Assembly: GCA_958403395.1 (NCBI GenBank)
Contig: CATXXF010000002.1
Coordinates: 42,661-106,660, forward strand
Direction: 5' to 3'
DNA length: 64,000 nt
Origin: an uncultured Collinsella sp.
GTDB taxonomy: Bacteria; Actinomycetota; Coriobacteriia; Coriobacteriales; Coriobacteriaceae
A model generated the notes under the pieces. The model saw nothing but the letters and a program-made list of their open reading frames with translations, was not told the origin of the DNA and ran no database searches. The translations under genes were made by a program, and so were the position numbers. Below, one piece after another: positions 46,523-54,147 of the stretch (its first letter is position 1; every line of letters begins with the position of its first letter).

Positions 46523-47980
46523 ATGAGCGATAGCCAGAACATGTCCGATGAGGTACGCGCCCGCCTTCGCGCTATTCCTTCCGTCAACGAGCTGCTCGCA
46601 GAGTGGCCGGTGGTGAAGGCGGCGGGGGAGACCTGCGACGCGGTGGTGCATGCCGCCGTCACGGCCGAGCTCGACGAGGAGCGCGCCGCCATTCGCGCCG
46701 GCGCCGCCCCGCGTTCCAAGCGCGAGCTGGCCTCGGCCATCGAGCGGCGTGCGCACCGCTCTGCGCTGCCGAGCCTGCGTCCCGCCGTCAACGCCACGGG
46801 TGTGGTTATCCATACCAACTTGGGTCGCGCCCCGCTCGCGGAATCAGCTGCCAAAGCCGTGGCCGAGGTCGCGCGCGGGTATAGCACGCTCGAGTACAGC
46901 GTCGACACCTGTTCGCGCGGGTCGCGCAAGGAGCACGCCGCGCAGCTGATCCGCTCACTCACCGGTGCCGAGGACGCGCTCGTGGTCAACAACAATGCCG
47001 CCGCTGTGCTGCTGGTGCTGGCGACCCATGCCGCAGGCAAAGAGGTCATCGTCAGCCGCGGCGAGCTTGTCGAGATCGGCGGCAGCTTCCGCATCCCCGA
47101 TGTCATGGCGGCTTCGGGCGCCAAACTCGTCGAGGTCGGCGCCACCAACCGCACGCACCTGGCTGATTATGAGCAAGCCATCACGCCCGATACGGCGATG
47201 ATCCTTAAGGTCCATCCTTCCAACTATCGCATCGAGGGTTTTCACGAAGAGGTGGGCTCTCGGGAGCTTGCCGCCCTGGCCCACAAGCATGGCCTGCTGT
47301 TCTACGAGGACCAGGGGTCGGGTGCGCTGTTGCCCGACGACATCTTGGTGCGCGGCGGCGAAGAAACCACGCCGGCTTCGGTTTCGGCGGGGCTCGATAT
47401 CGTGTCATGCTCGGGCGATAAGCTGCTGGGTGCCGCGCAGGCGGGCATTATCATGGGCCGTCGCGATCTGGTCCAGGCCTGCGGGTCGCATCCGCTTATG
47501 CGTGCCCTGCGCCCGGGCAAGCTCGCACTGGCGGCGCTCGAGGCTACACTGCGCATCTACATGGATGGGGCGGATGTGGCCCATCGCGAGGTGCCGGTGC
47601 TCAGCATGCTTACGCTACCGCAGGCTCATCTGGAGCGCCGCGCACGCAAACTGCGCGAGCTGATGGTGGCGGGCCTCGATAAGGCTGGCTGCCCGCGCGC
47701 CGTGCAGGTGGAAATCGTCGAGGAGTCTTCGACTCCCGGCGGCGGCTCGCTGCCTACCGTCGAGCTGCCCACCATGTGCGTTGCCGTGCGCCTCGTCGAT
47801 GAGCATCTTTCTGTTGACGCACTCAAGCGCTCGCTCGTCCAAGATTTCGACACGCCGGTTGTCACGCGCGCCTCGCACGATCGCGTCCTGTTTGACGTGC
47901 GCACACTCGTGGGTGACCGCGATATCGAGACGGCGGCAACGACGCTCGTCGCGTGCGTTAAGAAGGCGATTGCTCGATGA
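46523..47980 (+). CDS. selA: L-seryl-tRNA(Sec) selenium transferase
   Basis: Turns seryl-tRNA-Sec into selenocysteyl-tRNA-Sec with selenophosphate from SelD. The 485-residue protein has the SelA N-terminal region (IPSVNELLA), INTNLGRAP-type segment VIHTNLGRAPL, and the PLP site CSGDKLLGAAQAG with Lys300. ATG 46523 follows GAAAGG. Its stop overlaps the start of selB, so both are made together. Confidence 0.97.
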   Translation: MSDSQNMSDEVRARLRAIPSVNELLAEWPVVKAAGETCDAVVHAAVTAELDEERAAIRAGAAPRSKRELASAIERRAHRSALPSLRPAVNATGVVIHTNLGRAPLAESAAKAVAEVARGYSTLEYSVDTCSRGSRKEHAAQLIRSLTGAEDALVVNNNAAAVLLVLATHAAGKEVIVSRGELVEIGGSFRIPDVMAASGAKLVEVGATNRTHLADYEQAITPDTAMILKVHPSNYRIEGFHEEVGSRELAALAHKHGLLFYEDQGSGALLPDDILVRGGEETTPASVSAGLDIVSCSGDKLLGAAQAGIIMGRRDLVQACGSHPLMRALRPGKLALAALEATLRIYMDGADVAHREVPVLSMLTLPQAHLERRARKLRELMVAGLDKAGCPRAVQVEIVEESSTPGGGSLPTVELPTMCVAVRLVDEHLSVDALKRSLVQDFDTPVVTRASHDRVLFDVRTLVGDRDIETAATTLVACVKKAIAR

Positions 47981-49944
47981 GTGAGGTTCAAGCGCTGGTG
48001 GAGTGTCCCGTTATCGTTGGCACGGCGGGCCACGTCGACCACGGTAAGTCGGCGCTGATCGAGGCGCTGACCGGCAAGAATCCCGATCGCCTGGAGGTCG
48101 AACGTCGTCGCGGCATGACGGTGGAGCTGGGCTTTGGCGAGCTGGCGCTGCCGAGTGGCAAGATCGTTGGCCTGGTCGACGTGCCCGGCCATGCCCACTA
48201 CCTGCGCGCCATGGTGCAGGGCGCCACGGGTATCGACGTGGCCGTGCTGGTGATTTCGGCCGTCGAGGGCGTGATGCCGCAGACCCGCGAGCACGTGCAT
48301 GTGCTGGAGCTGCTGGGCGTTACGCATATGGTGGTCGCGCTGACGATGTGTGATCTGGCCGACGCCGAGATGACCGAGCTTGCCGAGCTTGATGTCGATG
48401 ACTTTTTGTCGGGTACCGTGTTTGCGGACGCGCCGATCGTGCCTGTGTCGTCCAAGACAGGCGAGGGGATCGAAAGGCTGCTCGCCGTGCTCGACGAGCA
48501 GGTTGCCGCTTGCTGGGATGCCTGCCGTTCCCGCGCCGAGCTCACTGATGCCGCGCCGCGTCTGCCGATTGATCGCTGCTTTACGATCAAGGGCGTCGGC
48601 ACCGTCGTGACGGGAACGTTGCACGATGCGCCGGTTGCGGTGGGCGACGAGCTGATGGCTTTGCCGTCGCGTACGGTCTGCCGTGTCCGCGGGATTCAGG
48701 TGCATGGCGATACGCCGCGCGCGCTGCCTGGGCAACGCGTGGCGCTCAACCTGGTTGGTGACAGTGTCGCGGCGCTTGACCGTGGCGAGATGCTGGGCGT
48801 GGCGGACCGCTTTGGCCAGACGATGCGCTTTATGATGGCGTTTACGTATTTGGGCCGCGAGGGCGCCAAACCGCGCGTGCTCGAGTCGGGTGCGCGCGTG
48901 CACGTGATGGCGGGTACGGCCGAGGTCGTCGGTCGCATCATGTTCATGGAGGGTGAGGCCCCCATGGCGGTGGGCGAGTCCCGTATTGTTCAGGTGCGCT
49001 TGGATAACTCGCTGCCGCTACGTGCCGGGGATCATGCCGTGGTGCTGTCCTATTCGCCCGTGATGCTTATTGGCGGCGGGCGCGTGCTGCTTTCTCGCTG
49101 CCGTCGCTCTCGCGAGCTTGCCGAAGGGGAGCGTGCGCTGTATGCGGCGCTCGAGGCCGGAGATATTGAGGGCGCTGTGGGTGCGTGGCTGGCGCTGCAA
49201 GCGCTGCCGGTTGCGGCTGCCGATGTTACCGCGGCGCTCGATCTTGTTGCCGGTGAGGCTGAGGCGGCGTTGCGCGTGTTGGTGGCGAAGGGCGCTGCTC
49301 GCGCGCTTGCTGGCTCGGATGGCTCGCTGTATGCAGATGCTTCCGTGCTCGACGCCGCGATGAATGCACTGGCGGCGACCCTGTCAGCCATGCATGCGGC
49401 GGCTCCCAAGGAGACGGGCTTTACGCCCGGTGCCGTTGCCCATGCTGCGTGGCCTGCCGCTGATGAAGCCGTTGCCGCGGCTCTGATTGCCGAGGGCTGC
49501 TCGCGTGGCGTGTGCGCCGCCGAGGGCGCCGAGGTATTCGATCCGCATTCGGCCGCCGCGGCGGCACGCGTGGTGCGAGAGGCTTGCGAGCGCATTGTCG
49601 CGCTGCTTGACGAGACCGGCCTGGACGCACCGGCGCTTCCCGAGGTGGGCGAACAGCTGCAGCTCGGCCGCGACACCATGACGCGTGCCCTGCGCGAGCT
49701 TTCGCTCAACCGCTCGATCGTTAAGGTTGAGCGCGACGTTGCCCTGTCCGCTGCCGCCGAGGCCCATGCGCGTGAGCTCGTCGCAGCTGCCATTGAGGCA
49801 GCCGGTGGCGCAGCCACAACGAGCGTGCTGCGCGAGGCCCTGGGTGTGTCGCGCAAACGTGCCATCAGCATCTTGGAGCACCTAGATGCCGTGCGCTTCA
49901 CAGTCCTCGACAAGGATGCCGGCGGCCTGCGCTCCCTGCGCTAG
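47977..49944 (+). CDS. selB: selenocysteine-specific elongation factor SelB
   Basis: Delivers Sec-tRNA to UGA codons followed by a SECIS. The 655-residue protein begins with the GTPase motif GTAGHVDHGKSALIEALTG; GLVDVPGHAHYLRAM is the G3 switch; the EF-Tu-like domains follow, and winged-helix repeats in the last 250 residues bind the SECIS hairpin. It overlaps selA by four bases and is followed by an inverted repeat and tRNA-Sec. Confidence 0.96.
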   Translation: MSEVQALVECPVIVGTAGHVDHGKSALIEALTGKNPDRLEVERRRGMTVELGFGELALPSGKIVGLVDVPGHAHYLRAMVQGATGIDVAVLVISAVEGVMPQTREHVHVLELLGVTHMVVALTMCDLADAEMTELAELDVDDFLSGTVFADAPIVPVSSKTGEGIERLLAVLDEQVAACWDACRSRAELTDAAPRLPIDRCFTIKGVGTVVTGTLHDAPVAVGDELMALPSRTVCRVRGIQVHGDTPRALPGQRVALNLVGDSVAALDRGEMLGVADRFGQTMRFMMAFTYLGREGAKPRVLESGARVHVMAGTAEVVGRIMFMEGEAPMAVGESRIVQVRLDNSLPLRAGDHAVVLSYSPVMLIGGGRVLLSRCRRSRELAEGERALYAALEAGDIEGAVGAWLALQALPVAAADVTAALDLVAGEAEAALRVLVAKGAARALAGSDGSLYADASVLDAAMNALAATLSAMHAAAPKETGFTPGAVAHAAWPAADEAVAAALIAEGCSRGVCAAEGAEVFDPHSAAAAARVVREACERIVALLDETGLDAPALPEVGEQLQLGRDTMTRALRELSLNRSIVKVERDVALSAAAEAHARELVAAAIEAAGGAATTSVLREALGVSRKRAISILEHLDAVRFTVLDKDAGGLRSLR

Positions 49945-49956
49945 CCTACCCTTATC

Positions 49957-50023
49957 AGTTGCGGTGAAATAGTTCCTGTTTTTGGGGTCTTGCAGCCTAA
50001 GCAAGAACTATTCCACCGCAACT
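49957..50023. repeat. long inverted repeat, copy 4 of family IR-A
   Basis: 21-base arms 49957-49977 and 50003-50023 pair with two mismatches. The middle differs from other copies (AGTTCCT in place of the usual GGGACTG or CGGACTG), so this copy is diverged. It lies between selB and selC. Confidence 0.85.
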
Positions 50024-50080
50024 TCTTGCTCGTCTTTTTGGGATGGGGCCCGCTCGGTTTGGTAAAATACCGCCGCACTT

Positions 50081-50177
50081 GGGAACGGATGGGCTCCGGT
50101 GGGCTCCGCGGTCCTCAAAACCGTTGCGAGGCGTGCAAAACGTCTTGGATGTGTTCGATTCACATACGTTCCCGCCA
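50081..50177 (+). tRNA. selC: tRNA-Sec (TCA)
   Basis: A 97-base tRNA with the selenocysteine fold: acceptor GGGAACG pairs with CGTTCCC, the six-base D stem GGGCTC/GGGCTC, anticodon stem GCGGT/ACCGT with loop CCTCAAA (anticodon TCA), an extra-long variable arm (GAGGCGT/ACGTCTT), T arm ATGTG-TTCGATT-CACAT, discriminator G and encoded CCA. The eighth acceptor pair of other bacterial tRNA-Sec is a G-A mismatch here. A possible -10 (TAAAAT, 50063-50068) lies 12 bases before it. It sits between selB and mobA, and a frame running across it is not a real gene. Confidence 0.96.
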
Positions 50178-50331
50178 TACGCTACCAGCGCTTTTGTGCT
50201 CGCGGTCTTGCTGCGTGCCGCAAAGGCGCTGTTTTGTTTTTGCACGAGCTTTTCATAGCGCTGCTATTTCGGTGGCTGTATTTAGCTTCGTGCACCGGGT
50301 TTCGAGCATGCCGATGGAGGTGTTTTGCCGT

Positions 50332-50964
50332 ATGACTACCGTAAGACGTGCCGATCTTTCTTGTGTCGTCCAAGCGGGTGGGCTGTCCTCGCGCATGGGC
50401 TGTGATAAGGCTCGCATGGCGTTTTGCGGCGAGCCGCTCATCGAACGCGTGCTGGGTCGGCTGGCGCCAGTTGCCGGCGAGTTGGTCGTGACGACTTCGC
50501 GTCCCAGCGAGCTTGCCTACCTTGAGGAGCGCGCGTTTGGCGGCCTGGTGCCGCGAATAGTGTCGGACCTTGAGGGGCCGGCGGGCGCCATGCGCGGCAT
50601 CGCGAGTTCGCTGACTGCGGCCCGGCTGCCTCTCGTTGCTATCGTCGCCTGTGATATGCCGTTTGTCTCTTCGGAGCTAATCGGTGCCCTTGCTGGCTGT
50701 GTTGAGGCCGAGGCGCTCGACGTGTGCGTGCCGCGCGAGGAGCGGGGAATTGAGCCGCTTTGCGCCGTCTGGCGCCGTGACGCGTGTGCGCCGGTTGCCC
50801 AAGAGCTGCTCTCCTGCGACCGACAGCGCATTCGCTGCCTGATCAATCGCGTTCAGGCCGGTTATATGGATGAGCCGCAGATCGTTAAGGCCGCGGACTC
50901 GACGCTCTGCTTCGAGAACGTCAATACGCCCGAGGAGTTTGCGGCGGCCGAGTTGCTCGCCTAG
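50332..50964 (+). CDS. mobA: molybdenum cofactor guanylyltransferase
   Basis: A 210-residue nucleotidyltransferase that adds GMP to Moco to make the guanine dinucleotide form used by FdhF. VQAGGLSSRMGCDKARMAF is the loop that binds GTP, and ACDMPFVSSELI the metal site. I chose ATG 50332 because GGAGG precedes it by 11 bases and the longer frame upstream crosses tRNA-Sec. A MocA-like cytidylyltransferase is the alternative for the xanthine dehydrogenase-type enzyme, but the sequence fits MobA better. Confidence 0.85.
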   Translation: MTTVRRADLSCVVQAGGLSSRMGCDKARMAFCGEPLIERVLGRLAPVAGELVVTTSRPSELAYLEERAFGGLVPRIVSDLEGPAGAMRGIASSLTAARLPLVAIVACDMPFVSSELIGALAGCVEAEALDVCVPREERGIEPLCAVWRRDACAPVAQELLSCDRQRIRCLINRVQAGYMDEPQIVKAADSTLCFENVNTPEEFAAAELLA

Positions 50965-50993
50965 ATCTGCACACATCAATGACGGGAGATGCC

Positions 50994-51389
50994 GTGTCAC
51001 ATGATATTTGCCCCGATACTGGGGAACCTTGCACTTGCGATGGGTCCGAGCCTTGCACCTGCGGCTGTGGCAGCTGTGGACATACGGCCGAGGAAGAGGC
51101 AGCGGCGGCTGCGTATCGCGAGTCGCACCGCGAGGCCTCGTTCGGCGATGCCTCTGATCACGAACGCAAGATCATCGTTTCGTTCGATAGCACCTTCGAT
51201 GTGATGGAATGCGAACAGCTGTGTCTTGCCGCCGGTGTGCCCGGGCGCATCATGCCGCTGCCCGGCTCCATTACCGCCGGCTGCGGGCTGTGCTGGGCCA
51301 TGCCGTTCTCGGGCGATGCGCTCGCGGCCTTCCGCGCTGCCACCGAAGGCCGCGTAACCCCCGCCGACTATCATCAGCTCGTCCTCTAA
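50994..51389 (+). CDS. DUF3343 protein with Cys-rich N-terminus
   Basis: A 131-residue protein. The first 28 residues hold seven cysteines (6, 13, 15, 21, 23, 25, 28) in CPDTGEPCTC, EPCTCGCGSC, a possible metal or Se/S site. Residues 57-131 are a DUF3343 domain like the one at 23023-23274, with MECEQLC, and TAGCGLCW in place of AAGCGLAW. GTG 50994 with GGGAG upstream is preferred over ATG 50979. No such fusion is known to me. It follows mobA in the same direction by 29 bases. Confidence 0.75.
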   Translation: MSHDICPDTGEPCTCDGSEPCTCGCGSCGHTAEEEAAAAAYRESHREASFGDASDHERKIIVSFDSTFDVMECEQLCLAAGVPGRIMPLPGSITAGCGLCWAMPFSGDALAAFRAATEGRVTPADYHQLVL

Positions 51390-51646
51390 CCACCAACATC
51401 ACCACAAAGGTGCCTGTCCCCAATGTGGTGGTTTGGAACATGTGGACGAAACAGCTTCGAAACACGCGATTTGCGCGTTGGGCACTCAAAAACGCTTCTA
51501 CCTGCATCGTAATCAAAACGAAACATCTGCTCGTCGGCTTATGCGAAACTTTGCTGCAACAGTGCGATATTATCCATACTCGATAAAGTTCGCGACGCAT
51601 AGGGTGCCGCGACCAACATTTTCGTTTCCCATCAATTGGAGGAAGC
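51390..51646. repeat. intergenic hairpin before gdhA
   Basis: CACCACA and TGTGGTG (about 51401-51407 and 51425-51431) pair around AAGGTGCCTGTCCCCAA, the CTGTCCC recalling the other repeats of this window. The remaining 200 bases before gdhA have no gene that I can support. Confidence 0.5.
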
Positions 51647-53002
51647 ATGAGCTACACGCAGAAAGTTCTCGACGAGCTCAAGGCCCGCTATCCCGAGCAG
51701 CCTGAGTTTATCCAGGCCGCGACCGAGATCCTCGGCACCATCCAGCCGGCGCTCGACGCCCACCCCGAGTATGAGGAGGCCGCCCTGCTGGAGCGCCTCG
51801 TCGAGCCCGAGCGCATCGTTATGTTCCGTGTTCCCTGGGTCGACGACCAGGGTAAGGTCCAGGTCAACCGTGGCTACCGCGTCGAGTTCAACTCTGCCAT
51901 TGGACCCTACAAGGGCGGCCTGCGCTTTAACCCGACGGTCACCTTGGGCATGCTCAAGTTCCTGGGCCTAGAGCAGATCCTCAAGAACAGCCTGACCACC
52001 CTTCCCATGGGCGGCGGCAAGGGCGGTTCCGACTTTGACCCCAAGGGCAAGTCCAACAACGAGATCATGCACTTCTGCCAGTCCTTCATGACCGAGCTCT
52101 ATCGCCACATCGGCCCCAACACCGACGTTCCCGCCGGCGACCTGGGCGTTGGCGGCCGCGAGGTTGCCTACCTGTTCGGTCAGTACAAGCGCCTGACCAA
52201 CGAGTGGACCGGCGTCCTCACCGGCAAGGGCCTCTCCTTTGGCGGCTCGCTCGCCCGTACCGAGGCCACCGGCTACGGCCTGGCCTACTTTGTGGACGAG
52301 TACCTCAAGAGCCGCGGCGACTCCTTCGAGGGCAAGAACGTCGTCGTTCACGGCTCCGGTAACGTCGCCATCTACGCGGTCCAGAAGGTCTCCCAGCTCG
52401 GCGGCAAGGTGCTGGCCTGCTCCGACACCCACGGCTGGGTCGAGGATCCCGACGGCATCGACTACACCGTGCTCGAGCACGTCTACAACAAGAAGCGCTC
52501 CGGCCACGACAAGGGTGTCACGCTCGCCATGTACGTTGACGAGAAGCCCAACGCCGTGTGGCACGAGGGCGACGGCCGCGGCGTGTGGCAGCTGCCCTGC
52601 GACATCGCGCTGCCCTGCGCTCGCGAGAACACGCTGCTGCTCGAGGACGCCAAGGCGCTCGTCGCCAACGGCTGCAAGGTGGTCGGTGAGGGCGCGAACA
52701 TGCCCACGACCATCGAGGCTACGACCTACTTCCAGGAGAACGGCGTCGCCTTTATGCCCGGTAAGGCTGCCAACGCCGGCGGCGTGCTCGTGTCCGGCCT
52801 GGAGATGAGCCAGAACGCTGAGCACCTGTCCTGGACCTTCGAGGAGGTTGACGGCAAGCTCGAGCAGCTCATGCGCGGCATGTTCCACAACGTGGATGAC
52901 ACCGCCAAGGAGTATGGCCAGGAGGGCAACTTCGTCATGGGCGCCAACATCGCCGGCTTCCTGAAGGTTGCCGACGCCATGCTCGCCCAGGGCGTCTGCT
53001 AA
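51647..53002 (+). CDS. gdhA: NADP-type glutamate dehydrogenase
   Basis: Makes glutamate from 2-oxoglutarate and ammonia, the main ammonia assimilation route in many gut anaerobes. The 451-residue length is that of the hexameric small GDH. PYKGGLRFNPTVTLGMLKF and PMGGGKGGSDFDPKGKSN hold the substrate lysines, VPAGDLGVGGREV the catalytic Asp, and HGSGNVAIYAV the dinucleotide fold. ATG 51647 follows GGAGGA. A terminator follows. Confidence 0.95.
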   Translation: MSYTQKVLDELKARYPEQPEFIQAATEILGTIQPALDAHPEYEEAALLERLVEPERIVMFRVPWVDDQGKVQVNRGYRVEFNSAIGPYKGGLRFNPTVTLGMLKFLGLEQILKNSLTTLPMGGGKGGSDFDPKGKSNNEIMHFCQSFMTELYRHIGPNTDVPAGDLGVGGREVAYLFGQYKRLTNEWTGVLTGKGLSFGGSLARTEATGYGLAYFVDEYLKSRGDSFEGKNVVVHGSGNVAIYAVQKVSQLGGKVLACSDTHGWVEDPDGIDYTVLEHVYNKKRSGHDKGVTLAMYVDEKPNAVWHEGDGRGVWQLPCDIALPCARENTLLLEDAKALVANGCKVVGEGANMPTTIEATTYFQENGVAFMPGKAANAGGVLVSGLEMSQNAEHLSWTFEEVDGKLEQLMRGMFHNVDDTAKEYGQEGNFVMGANIAGFLKVADAMLAQGVC

Positions 53003-53029
53003 TTCTTCGCTCGACATAGCATGTGATGA

Positions 53030-53060
53030 GGCTCCCAGCTATCCGGCTGGGAGCCTTTTT
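53030..53060 (+). terminator. terminator after gdhA
   Basis: GCTCCCAGC pairs with GCTGGGAGC, followed by CTTTTT. Confidence 0.9.
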
Positions 53061-53078
53061 CTATCCCGGAGGACTCCT

Positions 53079-53153
53079 CATAACTTGCGGTGAAATACGG
53101 ACTGTTTAGCGCCCCAGAACGGCTAATCAGTCCGTATATCACCGCAAGTTATG
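53079..53153. repeat. long inverted repeat, copy 5 of family IR-A
   Basis: 26-base arms 53079-53104 and 53128-53153 pair with one mismatch. The arm opens CATAACTTGCGGTGAAATAC, reading CTTGC where the others read GTTGC; the partner arm has the matching change. Confidence 0.88.
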
Positions 53154-53232
53154 TATGGGTGGGTGGATTTTGTCCTAAAACGGTGTGCGGCCCCTCGTTT
53201 GGTACACTTAAACGTACTGGACAAGTGGAGAG

Positions 53233-54147
53233 ATGGGGGAGAACGTGCTCAAGTTCGGTACCTACGTCCGTGTTGGAAACGCGGCCGAAGCCTATGAGCT
53301 CTTACAGAAGAACCGCAACAACAAGATTGTGGGCGGCGGCATCTGGATGCGCCTTGGTTCGCGTCGCGTGGCGACGGCGATTGACCTTTCGGCCTGCGGA
53401 CTCGATCAGATCGAGGAGACCGAGACCGAGTTTCGCATCGGTGCCATGTGTACCCTGCGCCAGCTCGAGCGCCATGCCGAGCTCAACGCGCTTGTCAACC
53501 ATGTCTTTGAGTTCGCCGTCCACGATATCGTGGGCGTGCAGCTGCGCAATACCGCCACGGTGGGCGGCAGCATCTACGGTCGCTTTGGCTTCTCGGACGT
53601 CCTCTCCGCCTTTCTCGCGCTCGATTCCTATGTTGAGCTGACGGGCGCCGGCCGCGTGCCGCTCGCGGAGTTCGTGGACATGGGCTACGTGCGTGACGTG
53701 ATCGAGCACGTCGTAGTCGTCAAGCACGATTACCGTGCGAGCTACGAGGCCGTGCGCAAGGCCGCGACGGACTTCCCCTCGCTGAACGTCACCGCCGCCT
53801 GGTGGGACAACAGCTGGCATGTCACCGTGGGCGCCCGCCCGCTGCGCGCGACCTTGCTGCAGGGCGAGGCGTGTGGCCTGGTGAACGAGCGGCCTTCCGA
53901 GGACGAGCTTCGCGCCCTGGCCGCGTCCGTACGCGCACTGAGCTATGGCACCAACCTGTGGGGCTCGGCTGACTACCGCCGCCGCATCTCGGCACCGTTG
54001 GCGATTCAGGCCGTGCGCCGCGCCGCCGGCATCGAGCTTTCTGCCGCGCTTGCCCGCGAGCTCGAGACCGTGCAGATCCCTAAGTTCGCCACGGACGAGT
54101 ATTCCTGCCGCCGCGTGCCCGGCGTCGATTCTAGCGAGGTGCGCTAA
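53233..54147 (+). CDS. FAD-binding subunit of molybdenum hydroxylase
   Basis: A 304-residue member of the FAD-binding family of xanthine and CO dehydrogenase medium subunits. NKIVGGGIWMRLGSRRVATA is the first FAD loop and NTATVGGSIYGRFGFSD the second. It resembles the subunit annotated as a probable selenate reductase FAD subunit in selenium-dependent clusters. An extended -10 (TGGTACACT, to 53208) lies just upstream. It overlaps the next gene by one base. Confidence 0.88.
   Translation: MGENVLKFGTYVRVGNAAEAYELLQKNRNNKIVGGGIWMRLGSRRVATAIDLSACGLDQIEETETEFRIGAMCTLRQLERHAELNALVNHVFEFAVHDIVGVQLRNTATVGGSIYGRFGFSDVLSAFLALDSYVELTGAGRVPLAEFVDMGYVRDVIEHVVVVKHDYRASYEAVRKAATDFPSLNVTAAWWDNSWHVTVGARPLRATLLQGEACGLVNERPSEDELRALAASVRALSYGTNLWGSADYRRRISAPLAIQAVRRAAGIELSAALARELETVQIPKFATDEYSCRRVPGVDSSEVR

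Noticed and set aside
49990..50331. N-terminal extension of mobA
   Set aside because: It would cross a repeat arm and tRNA-Sec; MobA homology starts after 50332 where a ribosome binding site is present.
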